A stretch of DNA of 64,000 nt from Eudorina sp. 2006-703-Eu-15 (Eukaryota; Chlorophyta; Chlorophyceae; Chlamydomonadales; Volvocaceae). Location of the stretch: positions 576,898 to 640,897 of the forward strand of contig BDSI01000025.1 in assembly GCA_003117195.1 (NCBI GenBank), given 5' to 3'. Every line of letters starts with the position of its first letter. Position 1 is the stretch's first letter. Positions 1-11,587 of this stretch are shown here, in pieces. The notes beneath the pieces are model-generated. The model was not told where the DNA came from. It searched no databases and was given only the letters and a program-made list of their open reading frames with translations. A program made the position numbers and the translations under genes.

Positions 1-62
1 TATGTCCCTCCTCCCCACCCCGCCTCCCCACACCTCCTCGATGCGGTGGTGTCTGCGCGCAG

Positions 63-3000
63 GTGGCCTTCCGCAACGCCCTGCAGCAGCAGATCAACAT
101 CCTGGCGCCCAAGGCCGCGGGCACGGAGGCCCTCCGCGCCGCCCTCCGCGAGCTGGAGGCCCAGCTGGCCTCCTCGGACGACCTGGAGCGCCAGCTGGTG
201 CACATGCGCTCCGTGGCCATGGAGCGGCGCCGCGAGGGCGCCTCCCAGTTCGTGGAGGCCGTCTCCAATCTCGGCCTCGTGCCCGCCGTCGACCAGGTCC
301 CGGAGGACCGCGCCTCGGCGGGCGGCGCGGCGGCGGCTCCGCCGCCGCCGGGCGACGGCGGCGGCGGCGGCGCCGCCGCCGCCGCCGGGGAGGAGGGCGG
401 CGGCGGCGCCGCCGCCGCCGCCGTCGGGTACGAGCGGTCGATGAGCATGGTGCCGGCGGGGGGTCTGGCGTTCCCCGCGGCGGCGACGGCGGTGTCCCGC
501 AGCGTCACCGCCTCGGTGCCGCCGGGGGCCCCCCGGGACAGCAGCCAGTGGGTGGAGGCGGTCACGAGCCTGGGGCTGGGGCTGCAGCGAAGCGTCACGG
601 GGCCGCTGCTGACGCCGGCGCAGCAGCAGCAGCTCGCCGCCGCGCTGTCGCCGTCCAGCGCCGCGCACTTGACGCCGCGCACCGGCATCGAGGCCTTCAT
701 GGCCGCCGGCGGCGGCGGCGCCGCCGCCGCCGCAGGCGCGGCGGAGGCCGGGCCGCTGGCGCAGACGCCGCCGTCCTCTCGGTCCAGTCCGCCCGGCGCG
801 GCGGCGGAGTCGCTGCAGGCCTGGCAACAGACGGAGGCGGAGTACAAGGAGCGGCTGGCGGAGCTGGAGCGGCAGCTGGCGGCGGCGGCGGGGGAGGTGC
901 ACCGGTGGGAGGCGGAGGCGCTGCGCGCGCGGGCGGCGGAGCTGGCGGAGGGAGTGCCGCCGCCGGCGGATGTGACGGCGCTGCGGGCGGAGGTGGCGTC
1001 GCTGGAGGCGGCGGCGCGGGAGGCGCTTGAGCTGCAGGGGCAGGTGGCGGAGATGCGGCTGCTGGCGGAGCAGCGGCAGGGGCTGCAGAAGGACATGGAG
1101 CAGAGTCTCAAGGTGTGTGGTGGGATGTAAATGAAAACTGAGCCGCGAAATGAGCCGCCCCACGCCGTGTGCGTGTGTGTGGGTGTGTGTTCTGAACCGC
1201 TCGTGAAGTTTATGATGCGTTGGGAAGGTGGTGTTTTGAGGCTTCCTTTGGTTGTGAGGTTTTCCTTTGGTTGTCGAGTGCGGGGCCCGATGTAATCCAG
1301 AGCACTCGAGTGATGGGAGCGTGCCTTGCTCGAGCCTGGACCTGCCTGGGAATTGATACCGCCCACCACCTCCGCCCCTACCCCGGGACCACACGCTTCC
1401 CCAACACCCCATATGGGTGTGCCCGGGCTCGTTTCGGGTTTCTTCTTTTTCAATGTGACCCCATCTGCCACCCCCCCTGGTACTGTACCTATGGTACTGT
1501 TCATTCCAACCGAACCGTCGCTCTGGCAGCAGCGCAGTTTGAAAATGTCTACCAATTTCCCGTACTCCCCCCCTCCATCTGCCCCCCTCTCCCCTCAGTC
1601 CCAGCTGGCGCTGCTGGAGGAGCAGGCCCGCGAGGCGGAGATGTTGGAGCGTCAGGTCCGGGAGCAGAGCAGCGTGGTGGAGCGCAAGCACGAGCTGGAG
1701 ATGCAGCTCACAGAGCTGGAGGCCACCGCGGCGGAGGTGCGGGGGAGCAGCGGGGGTAGAAGCAGTAGCAGGGGTGTCGTACAAGCAGGGGTGGCAGTAG
1801 CAGGGGTGGTACAAGCAGGGGTGGCAGTAGCAGGGGTGGTACAAGCAGGGGTGGCAGTAGCAGGGGTGGTACAAGCAGGGGTGGCAGTAGCAGGGGTGGT
1901 ACAAGCAGGGGTGGCAGTAGCAGGGGTGGTACAAGCAGGGGTGGCAGTAGCAGGGGTGGTACAAGCAGGGGTGGCAGTAGCAGGGGTGGTACAAGCAGGG
2001 GTGGCAGTAGCAGGGGTGGCACAAGCAGGGGTGGCAGTAGCAGGGGTGGTACAAGCAGGGGTGGCAGTAGCAGGAGTGGCGCGACGTGCTTTTCATGGTT
2101 CAAAAGCGGCGAAACAATGTCTGTGTTCAAACCCCTTCTCCCCCTCCCGCCAACACACACACGGGTCTTCCGACAGCGCTCTTCCGACACCGCAACCTTC
2201 TATTCACTATATGGGTCGGGCAATTGGTTATATTATACACGCATACGGGCAAACTATTGGGCGCCACTCGGCCCCTCGCATGTCACGCACTCCTGTTCTG
2301 TCTGCTGTTTTAACACACGGGTTTGTTTACCTGGGTATTGACCCCTCGGTGCTTCCCCCCGACCCGTCCTGCCCGCACGTTGCTGGCCCCGCCCCCTCCC
2401 CCCTCATTCCCCTTTTCAGATTTACCTGTTGGACCGACTTGTGGCGGGGCGGATGGAGACGGTGGCTAGGCGTCCAGAGCTGGAGGCGGAGCTGCAGAGG
2501 GTCCAGGTGCGGGGAGGGGGGGCGGTGGTGGTGGTGGGGGGGGGCGGTGCCGGTCGGGCGGTTCGGGTCGGTTGGGCGTTTTGGTTATATTCCGTTGTGG
2601 GGATTTGGAGGGGGGGTGTTCGGGGGATGGGTGGGGTGGGGGGATCGCCCGGGTGCCCGAAGTGGGGCCGTGGCAACACGGGGTAACGGCCCCGTGGTCC
2701 GGTCAGCTCGAGGGAGGGGGAGGGGGAGGGGGGGGAGGGGAGGGGAGGGGAGGGAGGGGGGGGTGGGGGGGGGGGGGGGGGGAGGGGAGGGGAGGGAGGG
2801 GAGGGGAGGGGAGGGGAGGGAGGGGAGGGGAGGGGAGGGAGGGGAGGGGAGGGGAGGGGAGGGGAGGGGAGGGGAGGGGAGGGGAGGGGAGGGAGGGGAG
2901 GGGAGGGGAGGGGAGGGGAGGGGAGGGGAGGGGAGGGAGGGAGGGGAGGGGAGGGAGGGGAGGGGAGGGGAGGGGAGGGGAGGGAAGGGAGAGGGAAGGG

Positions 3001-6000
3001 AGGGGAGGGGAGGGGGAGGGGAGGGGAGGGGAGGGGAGGGGAGGGGAGGGGAGGGAGGGGAGGGGAGGGGAGGGGAGGGGAGGCGGCGACTGCCTGGGGG
3101 TGAGGTTTAAACAGCTCTTGAGGCTCTCCATCCGAGCTGCGGCCCAGCGCTGAACCGAAATGACGTCTTGATGGGCTGACTGACGTCTTGATGGGCTGAC
3201 TGACGTCTGCATCCCGAGTAAGAGGAACCCGCGCCCCGCCACCCCCACACACACCGGCGTGCACACTGCGTGTTTAATGAGAAGCCCACCCATAACCCCT
3301 CACCCGCTGTGTGTGTATGTGTGGGCATGTGGGCGTGTGTGTGTGCCGCAGCCCGAGGCGGACGAGGTGGAGGAGCTGCGGCTGCGGGTGGAGCGCGCGC
3401 AGGCGGCGGTGGCTCAGCGCCCGGAGCTGGAGCTGCGGGCGGCGGAGCTGGGGCCGCTGCACGAGGCGGTGGAGGCGCTGAGGGAGCAGGCGAGCGGGGG
3501 GGGGTATAAGGGGGGCCCAAGGGGAGGGGGAGTGGCAAGGGGAGGGGGAGTGGCAAGGGGAGGGGGAGTGGCAAGGGGAGTGGCAAGGGGAGTGGCAAGG
3601 GGAGAGGGGGGGAGAAGGGGAGGGGGGTATAGGAAATGGGTAGACATATTGATACTGCGCTGCTGCCAGAAAGGAAAGGGGAAAAGGGGGAGGGATGTCA
3701 GACAGCAACCAGCAGGGATGTCGTGGGGAGGGGCGGTGGCTGCAGTGAGCGGAAGGTGGAGCAGGTGGTTGGAAGGTGGTTGGAAGGTGGAGGCCTCCGC
3801 AGGGGTTCGCGGGGGCCGGGCGGTGGGGAGCGCGGGAAGAGGGGTGGGCTCTAGGGTATGGGGTTCAGGGTTTAACCTGGAGTAGGTATCTCCGCACCCA
3901 CTGGGCTGGGTCGGGCAGGTTCCCTTCCTAAACACACACACACACATGAGGTACAGAGATCTCTGAGATCGGTACAGAGATCGGTCGCACGACAGCGCTG
4001 GCGGCCGACCGGACCGTATGTGTATTGTTATAATGGTGTACCGTATTTGTTACCTTGTGCTGGTATGAGCAACACATGTACATACATGTGTGCACGACCT
4101 CTCGCAGTCGTCCGAAACCTCTCTTGGCTCACCTCCGAAACCTGTCTTGGCGCACCTCCGAAACCCGACACCCCTCACACGCTCGAATCATATTCACACA
4201 GGTGACCTCCCTGGAGGCCCGGGTGGCGGAGCGGCCCGCCCTGGAGTCCCGGCTGGCGGAGCTGCAGTCGCAGGTGGTGGAGATGGAGGCGCTGCAGGGG
4301 CAGCTGGCGCAGGCGCGAGACCTGGTGAGGGGGGTTGTGGGCGGAGAGGAGGCGGGTGTGTGGTGTGTTTAACAAGAAGCCCACCATAACCGCCCAGGTC
4401 CGGATACTTTCCAGAGCCTGCGATTTACTTAGCATTGGCAATACAACAAGACCGGGGCCGGCTGAAACGGAACCCCAAAAGGCTGCTCACACAGCCCAAA
4501 CGGAGAGACCGCCGGGAAGCACTCGCTTCCCTCGCGGGGTCACAAGCGAGGAAGGAGGGGCGATGATGGCAGAGCTCACGCGCAGCACCTGTCCGGCTCC
4601 CTAGCCTCCCAATGTCACAGCCCCCGCTCTCTCCTTGCCTACCAACGCCCTATACCCCGTCTCCCTCATTTGGGTTGGTCCCATTTATACCACAAGGTTA
4701 TAACCCCACCCCCCCCTCCCCCTCCGCGCTCCCCACCCACGTGTCTGGGATGTTTCTTTACAATCCCCACCCACTCCCCTTTCTGGGTGTGCCCGGGTTC
4801 GTTGTTCGGGTTTATTTGTTTTATCAATTTAATCCCCACCCACGCCAGGTGGCGACGGAGCCGGAGATGGTGGCCCAGCTGGCGGAGGTGTCGGGGCGCG
4901 CCGCGGAGGCGAGTGCGCTCAGGGCTCGGCTGGAGGAGCTGCGTGCGCTGGCGGACAGCGCGCCGCAGCTGGAGGCGGAGATCGATGCGGCGGAGCTGGA
5001 GGTGGCGAGGGTGAGAGAGAGAGAGTGAGGGAGGGTTGAGGGGTGTGCGCGCGGAAGGCGGCCTGGGGTGGGGTGGGGTGGGGTGGGGTGGGGTGGGGTG
5101 GGAGCTTAGCTTGGGTGGCCCATGGGACCTTTGCTCTGGCAGCAGCAGCAGCGCAGCTCCCCGTCTGTCGCTGCCAATTTCCTATATCCCACCTCACCCA
5201 AACACACCCACCTCACTCCAGTCCACCCACCTCAAACCAACCACACCCCTCACCCAACCCAAACCCAAACCCGAACCCATCTCACCCCAACCCCCCGTTT
5301 CCCTCCAGGTCCGCACCCTGGAGATCATCGTCAACCAGCTGCGCTCCGAGATCAGCAAGGGCCCCGTCCTGCAGTCCGAACTGGCGGGCCTGAACGACAC
5401 CGCCAACCGGATGCAGAACGCGGAGGAGTCGCAGCTGAGGGCGGAGCGCGACGAGGCGCGCGCGCGGGTGACGGCGCTGGAGGCGGAGCTGGCGCGGGGG
5501 GCGGCGGCGGCGGCGGGCGGTAAGGCGGCGGCGGGGGCGACCCGGCAGCGCGCCGCCGCCGCCGCTGCCGTCGCGGGCGGAGACTTGGCGTACCTGAACG
5601 GCTTGGGGCTGGGAGATGACGGAGGGGAGCTGGAGGAGGGTGATGGCGAGGAGGAGGAGGTGGTGGTGGACCTGCTGCGTGGCCGCGCGGGCGGCGAGGG
5701 CGGGGCGGAGGAGGCGTCGGAGGCGGGTGGTCGGTTGGTGCCGCGTCAGAGTCAGATGGCGAGGAAGCAGCAGTTGATCGACCAGCGGTTGGCGCTGCAG
5801 CAGGAGCTGCGCGACCTCAAGGTGGGTGGGGTGGGCCCGGTGGGTGGGATGTGAGGATGTGACCTTAAGGTGGGTGGGTGGGGCGGGTGGGATGTGGGTG
5901 GGGGTGGGGTACAGGGGTGTGTAGGAAATGTGGTATGGGATGGTGCAGCTGCGCTGCAGCCAGAGCAGAAGGCCGATCGCCATGCGGTGGTGCGGTGCGG

Positions 6001-7487
6001 TGCGATGGATCTGCAGCGACGATGACGACGTGGGTAGGGGCCTCGTTGGTGTTGGACGGAATAATCGAGTAGACAACTTACGGAAACGTGTGCAGAGGTC
6101 CAGGAGGTGGGGTCCAGGAGGTGGGGTGGGGTCCAAGGGTCCCGACGACAGATGGATGCGCGACTGATGCCGTCCCCCCTGTCCGTGCCCCCCCCTCGTC
6201 CGTCCGTGCGTCCGTCCGTCCGTCCCTCAGGCCCTAGAAGCTGACGTGGCGCGGCTGCAGTCCGCCATCCGCGCCCTCGCCCCCCTGGCGGAGCAGCGGG
6301 CGGCGCTGCAGGCGGAGCTGGAGGAGATGCACCGCCAGGCGGCAGGCGCGGCGGGGGACCTCACCGGCGGCACCGCCATCGTCGGGTTGGGGATGGACGC
6401 GGCGGCGCCGCCGCCGCCGGAGGCGGCGGCGGCGGCGGCGGCGGCGGCCCCGTCGGCCGCCCTCCGGCCGCCGGAGCGCCTGCCGCAGTTCCCGTACACC
6501 TCCAGCGGCGGCGGCGCGCCGACGCTGTACGGCCCGCTGGGCCGCGGCGCGCTGCCGATGCTGCCCGAGGACGGCACCGACATCGGCATGCGCCTCGAGC
6601 CGCAGGCGCCGCTGCCGTCGACGTCGTCGTACATGGGCGGCGGCGCCGCCAGCGAGGCGGACGCCATCGCGGCGCTGGCGCAGCAGCGCGGCGCGCTGGC
6701 GGCGGAGGTGGAGGGGTTGCGGGCGCAGGTGGCGGAGGTGGCGGCGCTGCGCGCGGAGCGCGACTCGTTGCGGCAGCTGGAGGAGGAGGTGGTGGCGCTC
6801 ACCAATGAGATCCCGCAGCTGGCGCCCTACGTGGAGCTTCTGCCGGCGCTGCGCGCCGAGCACGACCGGTTGCGAGAGGCGGTGGCGGAGGCGGAGCGGC
6901 TCCGGGGCGGCGTCGAGAACATGTCGCTGCAGCTGGACCTGCTGCGGGCGCTGCGGGAGGCGTCGTCGCCCTCCGCGGCGGCGGCTGTAGCCGCCGCCGC
7001 CAACGACACCGACACAACTGTCGTACACGACCCGCACCTGGCGGCGCCGGCGGGCGCCTACGACGGCGAGGAGGAGCTCGCCGACGAAGACGGGCTGGGA
7101 GGAGGAGGAGAAGAAGGAGGAGGAGGAGGAAGCCTGGGTGAGGCGGACGGCGAGAATGTAGCAGCAGCAGCGGCGGCCTCCCACACCAAATCAGAGCCCA
7201 CCACGCCCCGCGCGTCGGCGACGACGGTGCTGTCCAACGGGCACGGAGGCGGCAGCGGCAGCCCGGCGGCGGCGGCGGCGGCGATGAACGTGGAGTCGTC
7301 TCTGACGGCGGTGTTTGCGAAGCTGCAGTCCCTGGAGAGCGCCAAGCACGAGCTTGAGGAGGAGAACACGGAGTTGCGGGGCACCATCGAGGACCTGAGG
7401 GAGCAGCTGGCCTGCAGCGCGGAGGCCATGCACAAACTCAAGGGGGTGGCGGAGGCGCTGACGATGCTGCGGCGGACCAACGTGTAG
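63..7487 (+). CDS. Long coiled-coil protein, 5'-partial, 8 exons
   Basis: The gene runs in from the left edge; the first exon seen opens after an AG acceptor at 61-62, so the N terminus lies outside. Exons 63-1112, 1599-1736, 2420-2506, 3352-3489, 4202-4324, 4849-5010, 5309-5821 and 6231-7487 join in one frame to about 1155 residues and a TAG stop. The product is very rich in Ala, Glu, Leu, Gln and Arg with heptad-like Leu spacing, so a long coiled coil is expected, broken by Ala/Gly tracts near 330-430, 700-740 and 6400-6460. Exon 1 holds two similar short motifs, FVEAVSNLGL and WVEAVTSLGL. No enzyme motif is visible. Every intron is phase 0 and the middle exons resemble one another (RPELE, LRARLEEL type units). 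The fourth exon has no good GT donor in phase; a GC donor at 3490 fits best. A structural or cytoskeletal role is inference only. Confidence 0.8.
1415..1462 (+). repeat. Dispersed intronic motif B copy
   Basis: Shares a block (GGGTGTGCCCGGG, then TTCGGGTTT, then a T-rich CAAT run) with 4784-4839 and 41550-41606. It sits in intron 1 of the coiled-coil gene, about 60 bases before a family A repeat end. Confidence 0.55.
1520..1570 (+). repeat. Family A intronic repeat, right end
   Basis: Begins GCTCTGGCAGCAGCGCAGT and ends in the ATGTCTACCAATTTCC motif. It lies in intron 1, just upstream of the C-rich tract leading to the 1597-1598 acceptor. Confidence 0.65.
1771..2079 (+). repeat. 30-bp minisatellite, about 10 units
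   Basis: Nearly perfect 30-base units containing GGTGGTACAAGCAGGGGTGG repeat head to tail inside intron 2 of the coiled-coil gene, soon after its 5' splice site. The period is a multiple of three and the units lack stops, so the tract reads open as a repetitive pseudo-peptide; it is intronic by splice phase. Confidence 0.9.
2204..2310 (+). repeat. Family E dispersed repeat, internally deleted copy
   Basis: Contains CTATATGGGTCGGGCAA, then CGCATACGGGC, then CCTCGCATGTCACGCACTCC. The same blocks occur in the same order on the opposite strand in 27086-27400, but there they are separated by about 200 extra bases, so this intron 2 copy looks like a deletion derivative. Confidence 0.6.
2711..3083 (+). 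repeat. GGGGA-type purine microsatellite
   Basis: About 370 bases of almost pure G/A (GGGGA and GGGA units) fill the middle of intron 3. The tract is G-quadruplex and triplex prone. Long open frames across it on both strands are artefacts of the repeat. Confidence 0.95.
3264..3300 (+). repeat. Dispersed intronic motif D, copy 1
   Basis: GTGTTTAATGAGAAGCCCAC followed by CATAACC recurs with few changes at 4359-4393. Both copies lie in introns of the same coiled-coil gene. Confidence 0.5.
3524..3612 (+). repeat. GGGGAGTGGCAA minisatellite
   Basis: Units of 18 and 12 bases (AAGGGGAGGGGGAGTGGC type) repeat at the start of intron 4. Because some GT dinucleotides here are in phase with the exon, the tract blurs the true 5' splice site of this intron. 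Confidence 0.8.
3624..3676 (-). repeat. Family A intronic repeat, left end
   Basis: GGGTATAGGAAATGGGTAGA is followed by CTGCGCTGCTGCCAGA, the reverse of the copy in intron 1. It lies in intron 4 and ends against a purine tract. Confidence 0.65.
4359..4393 (+). repeat. Dispersed intronic motif D, copy 2
   Basis: GTGTTTAACAAGAAGCCCAC then CATAACC; partner of 3264-3300, here in intron 5. Confidence 0.5.
4784..4839 (+). repeat. Dispersed intronic motif B copy
   Basis: GGGTGTGCCCGGGTTCGTT, then GGGTTTATTTGTTTT and CAATTTAATCCCC. It forms the pyrimidine-rich end of intron 5, so this copy probably supplies the polypyrimidine tract for the acceptor at 4847-4848. Confidence 0.55.
5066..5101 (+). repeat. 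GGGGT pentamer microsatellite
   Basis: About seven perfect TGGGG units in intron 6. The same pentamer is expanded hugely at 28222-28771 and, as CCCCA, at 39000-39215. Confidence 0.9.
5132..5190 (+). repeat. Family A intronic repeat, right end
   Basis: GCTCTGGCAGCAGCAGCAGC (an extra CAG) then GCCAATTTCCTATATCCC, in intron 6. Confidence 0.6.
5918..5968 (-). repeat. Family A intronic repeat, left end, diverged
   Basis: GTAGGAAATGTGG, then CTGCGCTGCAGCCAGAGC, in intron 7. The central part is more diverged than in other copies. Confidence 0.5.
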
Positions 7488-10400
7488 GGGATCCGGAGGG
7501 GACCAACTTGTAGGACCAACTTGCTGCGGCGGACCAACTTGTAGGGGATCCGCAGGGGAGGAGCGGAGGCTGGGGCTGGCTGAGCTTGGGCGAGGCGAGG
7601 CGAGGCCAAGGGGTCGGGGCGGGAAGGGGAGGAACGGAGGACGGGAGACGGGGGGAGAAGCAGGAAAGGGAGAGGGAGACGATGCAGACGGGAGGTTAGG
7701 CGGTAGGAGGTAGGGATGGGAGGAAGGGAGGGACGGAGGGCACCTCCCCCCCCCGCGTGGGGGCAGTGCGCTGAGCTCTGGCGCCTGTACCGCAGCGGCG
7801 GAGTACGGCAAGACGTTCTTGAACGCTTGGCATCTCCATTCGTCATTTGGCTGGCTGCTTCTGGCCCGCTGCCGGGCCGCAGACAGGCAGACAGACAGAC
7901 AGACAGACAGGCAGGCAGAAACACAGGCAGATGACAGAAAGACAGAGGTTCAAAAACCTAAACAGCAGGTGGGTGGGCAGATTGATCCTAGCTTGGAGGA
8001 GACACCGTCTCCGAACGGACAGACAGACGGGCGGGCGGCCGCAGGAGTGCTGCTGAGATGCGCAGGAGGATGGCCCCGGGTGGGCGGGGAGGGCCGGGGC
8101 GCGGTGGGCGCCGTGGACGGGGTGGGCGCGGAATCGCGTTCCGGTGACCCGGCGGTGGGACTTTGAAAGGCGGAGACACATCTCTCTGTCTCTCTGTCCC
8201 TCTGTGTGTGTGTGTATCGTTACATATCTGCCGGGCCGACGCTCGCCGGGGGCGCTAACCCGCCCCATTCGGGAGACCGCCGAAGCACTCCTCTGATGAG
8301 GAGGGACGTGTGTGTGTCGGCGGTGAGTGAGGTGCCTAAGCCCGAATGTGGCGTGGTGGGGCAGAGAGTTACGGAGAGGGGTGGGTCTCCCCGCCCCCCG
8401 CATGTGTAGTATTTTGTGTATGGATTTGTGCGTGGGAGGGGGAGGGGGGTAAATATGATTGGCGGGCCAAGTCCAGGAGCCATAACTCTCTTGCCCTCTC
8501 TGTCTCTCGGGTCCTCCTTAATGTGCATCAGCGGATGCCCTGCAGCGGATGGGTCGGTCGGGGAGGTCTGGGCGGCACCGCCCTCCTCTCCTCTCCTCTC
8601 CTCTCCTAGGAGGTCGATGATGGGACCCGTTGGTGCCGGCTGGGGAGTCCCGCGTTGCCTCAGTGGGAGGTCCTGAGGTCCTATAGGGGTTTACTTGCCC
8701 TTGCCTTGTTTACTCGTGTCTACTTTGATTCTTGGTGATTGGCACCCACGGTGCCTTGCGCCTTGCGACCGACCGACTGCCTTGGACGTGAATAGAAGAC
8801 GCGGATGCGGAAAGCCTCAGGTGTGGCGGTGCTTGCTTGCTTGTTCGGGGCCCGGAGCGCCTTGCCCTCTCCCCCTACCGCCCCTCCCGCCAGGTTCCCG
8901 CCGCTTGCTCGACTGCTGTCAATGGCGTTGTTGGGGGCGGTTGGGGCTGACGACTTTCGCTGCGCCTGCTCTGTCTGTACAGAATTTTTCGCCATCATAC
9001 GAGCGGTGAGGGCGTTACGTTACAGCCGCCCGCCCCCGGATACCGAAGGGCCCTCACACCCCGGAATGCGGGCGACGGCTCCATTCCCTTCCCCCAGGCG
9101 AGGTGGGGGAGGGAATGTGACCCTTTCCCTCCTCCTCTTCCTCCCCCTCCTCCTCCTCCTTTCCCTCCTCCCTCCCCTGGAGTCCACCCTGTCGCCACAC
9201 CCACCGGCATTGCCACAAGCACAAATTGGTCCCGCGGCCTCCCTCCCCCGCCGCACACACACCCGGGCATCCACCTCCACACACACATACACAAACACAC
9301 AATACACACAATCTCCTTGATAACACACACACACACACACACAATACACACACACACACACACACACCAGCAACTCCGATCGACCGACTGGCACTGGCAC
9401 TGGCTGGCACCCGCCGGCACAACCAAGATGGACCTAGCTAGACCGCAGCGTGTGCAGCGTGTGTACGGCACTACAGCGTGTGTACGGCGGCCAACGGCCC
9501 AGTGTCTTGACAACACGACAGTCCCGGGCGACAAAACCAGAACGTGTGTAAGCTCATCACACACACTCGCGCGACACGGGTTTCGGTCGGTCGGTCGGTT
9601 GGTGAGGTGGTTGGTAGTATGGGAAACCGCAGCACTCCCTGGGACCCCGGCCTAGCGTTTTTGGGCGGGGCCCCAGCGCGAAGCGCGTTCGGGGGGCCCC
9701 GCCCCCTAGGATTGCCCATGTCCGTGTGTCGTAACGGCAAAACGTTCATTATCCGCTAAACTAATTCGCTGTGTTTGTCATATTAATTGTCCTCTATTGC
9801 AAGGTAACTTTGGTTTGGCTGAAAAAAAAATTTTGCGCACAAACGGTCAAAGTAAAGCTCCGCGGTCTCCATGGACCCGAGTCAACATTCACCCAACGCC
9901 TCTCGCGCTCATGTTTGTTGCAACAGGTGCCGCGTGATGAATACTTGGATTAGGGGCAGGTGGCGCGTGCTAAATTGAACTTCCATAGTGTTCTGATGTT
10001 TGAACATCAAGATGCCACCAACACCAAGATTTGTCTTTCTGTTTTGCCAGATGAATACAATTCAACATTATGTATTGAATCAAAGTTTCAAGATGCAAAG
10101 GGATAGCATACCGAGTACCAAGGAGTTCTCCAGTTTCGATGGCCCGAAGTCCGGCTCTCACCGCGACTTTTTTGCACCCTGCTTTTGCTTTACATTGCTA
10201 TGTAACTATTGTAGCAAACTTTAGAGGTCCACGTCTGCTGCACGCGTGCAGCAGAAGGGTTGCAAGCTTGCCGACGGACCAAACAACGACAGTTTCACGG
10301 CCAGAATGCTTCAAGCTTGATTTGTGATCATCTGCTTGACAGACGGATGTGTTAGTGCAAAGGCGACTAGCGTTACGATAGTGATAATGCAGATGCCATG

Positions 10401-11001
10401 ACCGCCGTGTACTGCAGGTTGGTTTCGGGGCTACCTACCTGCTTGAGCTTGCTGAATCTATACACGCCGATCCACCTTCAACATCAACGACACCCTCAAT
10501 GGCACCCTTTCAATCTCTCACACTCTTGCGCGGTAATAGAGTTTTCGTTGTAAAGCAAGCGACCTGTACGGATTGTAGGGGGCCCCGCCCTTTTCCGGCT
10601 TCAAGGAAGCCGACCCCCTACTTGTCTGTTCCGCCTCAGCGTGGGCCCTCGGGTGGGCTGCCAGCCTGCCACCCACAACCTCAAGTAGTCAATAGCACTG
10701 CCGACCCGCCGCACTTGACCTCTCCCGCCTAGTCGGGTCGGGAGGCCGGCTGCCCTGGTCGTCCCTCCCTCGGAGGATGATCTGCAGCCCACCCACAACA
10801 ACAACAACAACACCCGGTCGGGACACGGGTCCACCATGTAACGGTAAAAAAACAGCCGGTAATGCCATTGCTACTGCTACACATCGGCCCCGCGGTGGCA
10901 AGGAACGCACAAGTCGGCCCAGAGGGACGAGAACCCATACATACAGCACCCCGACATGCAACGGAAGGAAGGGGTCACAAGTGCGGGGCCGCTCCTCCCG
11001 G
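7488..11001. other. Intergenic region: 3' flank, simple repeats, AT-rich island
   Basis: No gene supported. Just after the stop the phrase GGACCAACTTGTAGG recurs, overlapping the end of the coding exon. Then come CAGACAGG units (7883-7925), CTCCT units (8581-8608), (CA)n with interruptions (about 9289-9368), and an AT-richer island from about 9767 to 10330. A TGTAA hexamer-like poly(A) signal of the green-algal type is not close to the stop; the first clear one is near 9545. Confidence 0.6.
9289..9368 (+). repeat. (CA)n microsatellite
   Basis: Interrupted CA dinucleotide run in spacer DNA, with several ATACAC breaks. Confidence 0.9.
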
Positions 11002-11238
11002 TCATGGCGGTGCCGGTCCAGGTCGCGGTCGTGCGTGGAGACAATGCTGCGCAACTAACTGCGCAAAGCCCAACAGCTTGTGTCGGTCTAATTGTTTAGG
11101 GTTTAGGGTAAATCCCGCGTCCCTCATCTTCGCCACCAACACCGCCGCCATGTCCGCCTCCAGACCCCGCCGCGCCGCGCCCTCGTGCAACACCGCCTGC
11201 CAGCCCGACTTGAGCTGCTCAACCGCCCGGGGCTCAAC
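11002..11238 (-). pseudogene. Isolated exon-like coding block
   Basis: On the minus strand a clean pyrimidine-CAG acceptor at 11239-11241 opens 78 codons (VEPRAVEQLKSGWQAVLHEG onward) that end at a TGA at 11002-11004. The residue mix (Trp, His, Met, Lys, Asp) is protein-like, unlike the repeat-driven frames around it. I see no convincing upstream exon: 11270-11560 is a degenerate repeat built on GGCTCC units. It may be the last exon of a broken gene or of one whose other exons I cannot recognise. Two perfect TTTAGGG units (11095-11108) lie inside it. Family not recognised. Confidence 0.4.
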
Positions 11239-11334
11239 CTGCGGGGGGAAGAGAGGCGGGGCGGGGACCACCACCATGGCGACCGCGGGTCACACTCCAG
11301 AACGGGAAGAAGGGTGTCAACAGGTGTAAATCAA

Positions 11335-11560
11335 TAAATAAATAGGTGTAACCCCCCCTTCCCCTGGAGCCTCTCCCCCCCCCTCCCCTGGGAGCCTCTT
11401 CCTCGTTCCGCCCTGCCTGGAGCCAATCCCTCGTCCCTCCTCTCGAGCCTCTCCCCCACCCTCCCTCGGAGCCATTCCCCCCCCACCTTCCCTGGAGCCA
11501 TCTGCCCACGGCCTCCAACCCCAAAACAGACAATGCCCTGGAGCCATCATCTCCCTCGCT
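11335..11560 (-). repeat. Degenerate GGCTCC-rich minisatellite
   Basis: Units of roughly 30-45 bases, each carrying GGCTCC (GGAGCC on +) and a purine-rich GGGAGG stretch, repeat about seven times between the exon-like block and the tRNA gene. Confidence 0.6.
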
Positions 11561-11587
11561 AGAGGAATAAATTTTCCCGGGGTGGAT

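Noticed and set aside
1326..3110. 594-codon plus-strand frame
   Set aside because: It crosses real exons in frame only for 1599-1736; the rest is the 30-bp minisatellite and GA repeat of the introns.
8805..9320. 171-codon frame starting with a signal-peptide-like segment
   Set aside because: It runs into CA repeats, has no domain content and lies in the 3' flank of the coiled-coil gene.
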